Shown piece after piece: positions 60,366 to 64,000 of a DNA stretch of 64,000 bases. Source of the stretch: Unio delphinus (lineage: Eukaryota; Mollusca; Bivalvia; Unionida; Unionidae); contig JAQISU010000192.1 of assembly GCA_029339505.1 (NCBI GenBank), forward strand, positions 2,100,001 through 2,164,000, written 5' to 3'. Below the pieces are notes generated by a model. It did no database searches, had not been told where the DNA came from, and worked only from the letters and a program-made list of their open reading frames with translations. Made by a program: the position numbers and the translations under genes. Position 1 is the first letter of the stretch. The number at the start of each line of letters is the position of its first letter.

Positions 60366-60782
60366 CTTTTTTTTAAAAAAATTGTTAGGCTACTAAGATA
60401 ACCCGAGTTTGTGAGGAGTGGTGTGCTTCCAATATTTTATTTAAATTATTATAGAAGTCTCACCCAGGATCAAAATTGTTTGGAAGTTAAATTAGGGAAG
60501 GATGAATGTAAAATTCCAAACCCCCTGTCACCAGTGCTGATGGTTCAATGATAGAATACACAAAAAATTGATTTTCAACAAATAAAAATTTAATAACAAT
60601 TCAATAGTCAAATGATTCAAATTTCCAAAGTAGCCTCCTTCTGCTCGACCCTGTTGCATCACTTTATTAGTAGTGTGAGATAGATTTTCACCTGTCTTTG
60701 TATTCTACTCATCTGTCTATTCTTCTCTCCTATTCCTCCCAATTTCCTACTCCACCATCTTCTCTCCACAGACTAGTTTGTT
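60366..60782. other. No recognisable feature
   Basis: Unassigned. Confidence 0.4.
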
Positions 60783-60915
60783 TTTTGCTTTTAGGGTTTA
60801 ACGCCATTTTTCAGCACACGATAGGCTATACATGGTGGCCAGTATAATTGGTGGAGGAAGAAACCGGGAAAAACCTTGGAAAGAACTACCGACCCATGAG
60901 AAGCTACTGGCAAGT
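60783..60915 (-). mobile_element. Truncated SINE (family 1)
   Basis: Tail-proximal part only (agggtttaacgccatttttc to gagaagctactggcaag). The head is missing beyond 60915. Confidence 0.85.
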
Positions 60916-61785
60916 CAACCGACTAGACTTTGGTTGACTGAAAGCTCTGCTAGTGTCACTTCTGTCTCAATCTCTTGGAGACTCAGGACTCAACTGAACT
61001 GGAAGTTAATCTCTTAAATTATCTCGTATCTCTTTCTTTTTGAAGCTTTATCTTTCCTTAGAATCTCCTAAGTTTTGCTGCCAAATTACAAGTGGATTCA
61101 TTCTTGAAGTAACCCTAAATGATAAGCAATCTGTCAAAGGCAAATACTAAATTTTTTTCTCTGGGTACTGAAAGTTAAAATTCTGATCTAAATTGTTATC
61201 ACACCCTCTATCTCAATTCCAATTGGATATTGCTGTGAACTGATCCAATCAAATGTAGTGGATAACGTCCCTCTCACTGTCTATCAATGTGGGCACCGAT
61301 GACAACACTCCATGCTCAACCCATGGGCTCCCTTTGATATTCAGGCTAACATTAGGTGTTAGTTGTATGATCTATCGCCTTGCCGATCTGAAATTCTGCT
61401 TTGGTGGGTCATGGTAATCTTGTGCAAGAGATTAACTGTAGCCTGCGGCAATGTTTAGACGTCAAACACATGACCATGTCAATTATTCATATCTTAATAC
61501 CTGGGCTTAGCGAATGTGACAGAGTTCAAAGTTTATATTAAAAGCAATACAAAATTTGAAATTACATCTATGGGTGACTATGCAACATTAAAACTGCCTT
61601 CCCTGTATATTTTACTGGAATAGCAATCTGTCAATAAGCCACAAGAATAATAATGAAGCAAATTAAACTGTAGAAACTTCAGATTTCATAAATATTAAGG
61701 GTATCTCTATATGCTATTTCAGATTACCAATAATATGTAAATTGTATAATTAATGCTAAAATACTTTTACCAAGGTTCTCCTTTA
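60916..61785. other. No recognisable feature
   Basis: Unassigned. Confidence 0.4.
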
Positions 61786-61860
61786 GAGAGAGAGAGAGAG
61801 ACGTACGTATTCCTTGGTATTTTTCTTCTTGCACATCAAGATCAAAAAAAAATATTATCT

Positions 61861-61862
<2 letters not shown>

Positions 61863-61915
<53 letters not shown>
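61863..61915. repeat. (GA)n microsatellite
   Basis: About 26 GA units, with a second short GA run at 61786-61801. Confidence 0.98.
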
Positions 61916-61921
<6 letters not shown>

Positions 61922-62274
61922 AGTTCTTTTTGTGTTTTTTAAAATAAATTTTGGGTACATTTACTACCCCTGTTTAGTTAAGGCTTTTGCCAAAGAGAGA
62001 TTAATAAATTAAAATGTAAATGTAAACTATGAAAAACATACCAAACTCCTTCAGAGTTTTTATACTTCAAGACTTGAATTTAACACAAATTTCTTTGTAG
62101 CCAGAAGGACTAGTGTACTGAGAAATTTACTAGTAATGCCAAACATTTACTAGTCCTGTCCACAAATATATGTCACACACTTGTATTGAGATTAACAACA
62201 ATTTTCTTTCATAAATATCATTATTACATGAAATGCAGAGGTACAGAAGTATAAATCCTACTTCAAATCATCAA

Positions 62275-62697
62275 TCAGTCAATTAACATTTCGTGTTTCT
62301 CAAGATAATCTGGATCCAAGTCCAGAAAGGGATCCAGGTGTCCATTCTCGTCCTCCACCTGCAATCTGGGTCCATATGGGGTTTGTTCTGGTCTCCTTAC
62401 CCGTCTCTCTGAAACATTCCACAAATGTATTGCTGGTGATGGATCATATGTTGGAATGTCATTTGTATGGAACATTATAATGAGTATGTCGGACAGAACC
62501 CAAGGTCTCACACAAGATCTCCAGTCACTCTTCACCATTTTCATCTCCGCTTCAATTTTAAAGTTTGAACAACCCACAACAAAACTGGAAGTTTTCTCTG
62601 TGTTTGTTTTTGCAAATTCCATACACCAGTTACACTGCATAACGTTCTTGTTCTCATCATAGTTCAGCCATTCCCTGTCTTTGTCTTCTGAAACATC
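62275..62697 (-). CDS. C-terminal exon of a ZNF862-like zinc-finger protein
   Basis: The minus frame is open from about 62697 to the stop at 62275. It begins SEDKDREWLNYDENKN, then MQCNWCMEFAKTN (CxxC of a TTF/BED-like finger) and FVVGCSNFKIEAE, the G-x-SNF signature seen in ZNF862/C17orf113-type proteins. The partner histidines expected afterwards are not clear. The tail has AIHLWNVSERRVRRPEQTPY and an acidic end (DLDPDYLEKHEMLID), resembling the hAT-dimerisation-type C-termini of this family. An upstream TAA and AG sites near 62690-62698 suggest the exon starts there. Nucleic-acid binding is likely; the protein may be transposase-derived. Upstream exons lie outside or are unseen. Confidence 0.5.
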   Translation of the reverse strand, partial: DVSEDKDREWLNYDENKNVMQCNWCMEFAKTNTEKTSSFVVGCSNFKIEAEMKMVKSDWRSCVRPWVLSDILIIMFHTNDIPTYDPSPAIHLWNVSERRVRRPEQTPYGPRLQVEDENGHLDPFLDLDPDYLEKHEMLID

Positions 62698-64000
62698 TGA
62701 TTATTTTCCTTATCATAAGAATTATTCCTCTCTTTTATGTCATTTTCATTCAACTTTTGCTTTTTTCCGGAGGCTGAACACCTTCTATAAAATGCCATAT
62801 TTTACCTGTCTTATAAGGCAGGAATTGTGCCTCTTTTTGAAATACGAGATGTTACAGTATAGCTGATGCGAATTGTTTAAAGTAAGATTAACAGCATAAG
62901 TTTAGTAAGTGTTCTTAATTAATAAGACCTCAATGTATTGTTGAAATTAATAATAAGTGGGAAAAGTTTCAAATCTTAGATGCCCATGCTGAGAGATTTT
63001 AATTTCCAACAAATGTATGGCATTCTTCTTGGATATCTCCACGTATATTCAATTATTTGTTCAGTCTTGTATAGGAAAAATATAAAATAAAATTAAAACA
63101 TTTTTTATTATCATAGAAAAAGTAGTTTCTTGGAAATGATGTGTCAGTAATGTGATCATAATAAATTGATCTAATTCTTATAATTATTTTGATGCAAACG
63201 TAAATTATTCAGTTCCCCGTTTGTGACTATTGGCACGTTTGGCTAGCAAGCAAAAAAAGAAAAAAACAAGCATGCAAACTAATTTTGTTGAATAGTTGAT
63301 GCCATGTGTTTTAGTTTTGTAGTTTGTTACTGTGGTCGCGTTAATAAAGTGTGAAACCAGGTTATATTTCATTTAATTCGCTGTCAGATTAATTAGAATA
63401 TCAATTACCAAACTTCCGTTGTTAGTTAAGGACGGGACCATGAAAGGCGCTGTTAAGAAAAAGCACAAAATCAGATGGCTTCTTGTAATAGAAACACATT
63501 TCTAAGGCAGAAATTGACTTCATCTTCTCAAGCTAATATTTTATGACTGTTTACAACGGTCACTGCATTGATTCTACAGAATATATGCTGAAGTCACGTC
63601 TTTATTAGGGTATTGAGTAAACAAACGCTAACTGTTGATAAACAAAACTTACTAGCCTATCGGACTAACAACATTATGATAGTTACTAGTCCGACAGGAA
63701 ATCTAATAGCCTCGGGCTAGTGGACTACCGCTAATTTCGAGCCCTGTATTTATATCCAATCAGGTTAAGTCCCTAAGTTCCAAGACGTACCTGGTTGAGA
63801 AATTTTCACGAAAAACCTACATTTCATTTCATTCAAAGCTACCTTTGTCATAATACCCTGTGGGTAGCCTCATTAATCTGATCTTGTCTGCTGAATCTTG
63901 ACCTCAAACAGGTGTTAGCTTGGAAAACCTGTCTACAGCTGTAGCATATTTAATTAGCATGTAAACACTGTTACAAAGCCATGTTTTTCTTGGTCAATGG
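62698..64000. other. No recognisable feature
   Basis: Intron or intergenic sequence. No coding block or repeat recognised. Confidence 0.4.

Overview
The window looks like accessory, transposon-rich nuclear DNA of an invertebrate animal, most likely a mollusc. The base composition is AT-rich and coding signal is sparse. Exons are short and bounded by GT/AG. There are several tRNA-headed SINE families, LINE, hAT and Gypsy remnants, very long (TA)n and trinucleotide arrays, and an uninterrupted TRIM gene of the type that is expanded in molluscs. The mollusc assignment is inference from these family types; nothing in the window proves a species.

Layout. 1-9.7 kb: a 59-bp satellite array, tandem repeats, two tRNA-derived SINE families (several copies with clear target-site duplications), two 0.7-kb hAT-type elements with exact 8-bp duplications, a CR1/Jockey-like LINE tail, and two related phase-1 exons on the minus strand that appear to be a tandem exon duplication. 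9.7-14.0 kb: mostly unexplained sequence with decayed coding fragments. 14.0-39.15 kb: the main object of the window. A degraded Maverick/Polinton-like (virus-like) element is bounded by ~170-bp terminal inverted repeats. It carries remnants of a B-type DNA polymerase, SF1 helicase, HNH nuclease, retroviral-type integrase and an A32/FtsK-like packaging ATPase. Its middle is occupied by a second structure: two ~2.4-kb inverted arms (14715-17120 and 32929-35332) around a 15.8-kb loop. The loop holds three LINE fragments, a 202-bp hAT MITE, a SINE, the 3' end of an unrecognised spliced gene, and the C-terminal exons of a HECT ubiquitin ligase.

39.4-64 kb: a 1.1-kb endonuclease-only LINE copy with a 14-bp duplication, a 37-bp tandem array, an apparently intact intronless TRIM-type E3 ligase gene (42835-44808, plus), a decayed Gypsy gag/protease remnant, a possible LTR/leader region, a 1.1-kb element with ~280-bp inverted ends, more SINEs and tandem repeats, a short terminal exon at 58249-58287 (minus), and the last exon of a ZNF862-like zinc-finger gene (62275-62697, minus).

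Only the TRIM gene looks complete. Almost everything else is mobile or broken, with clear nesting: hAT in SINE, MITE in LINE, LINE and SINE in a hairpin loop, and the hairpin in the Polinton-like element. No rRNA gene, functional tRNA gene or CRISPR array was seen. All boundaries and family calls were made by eye.
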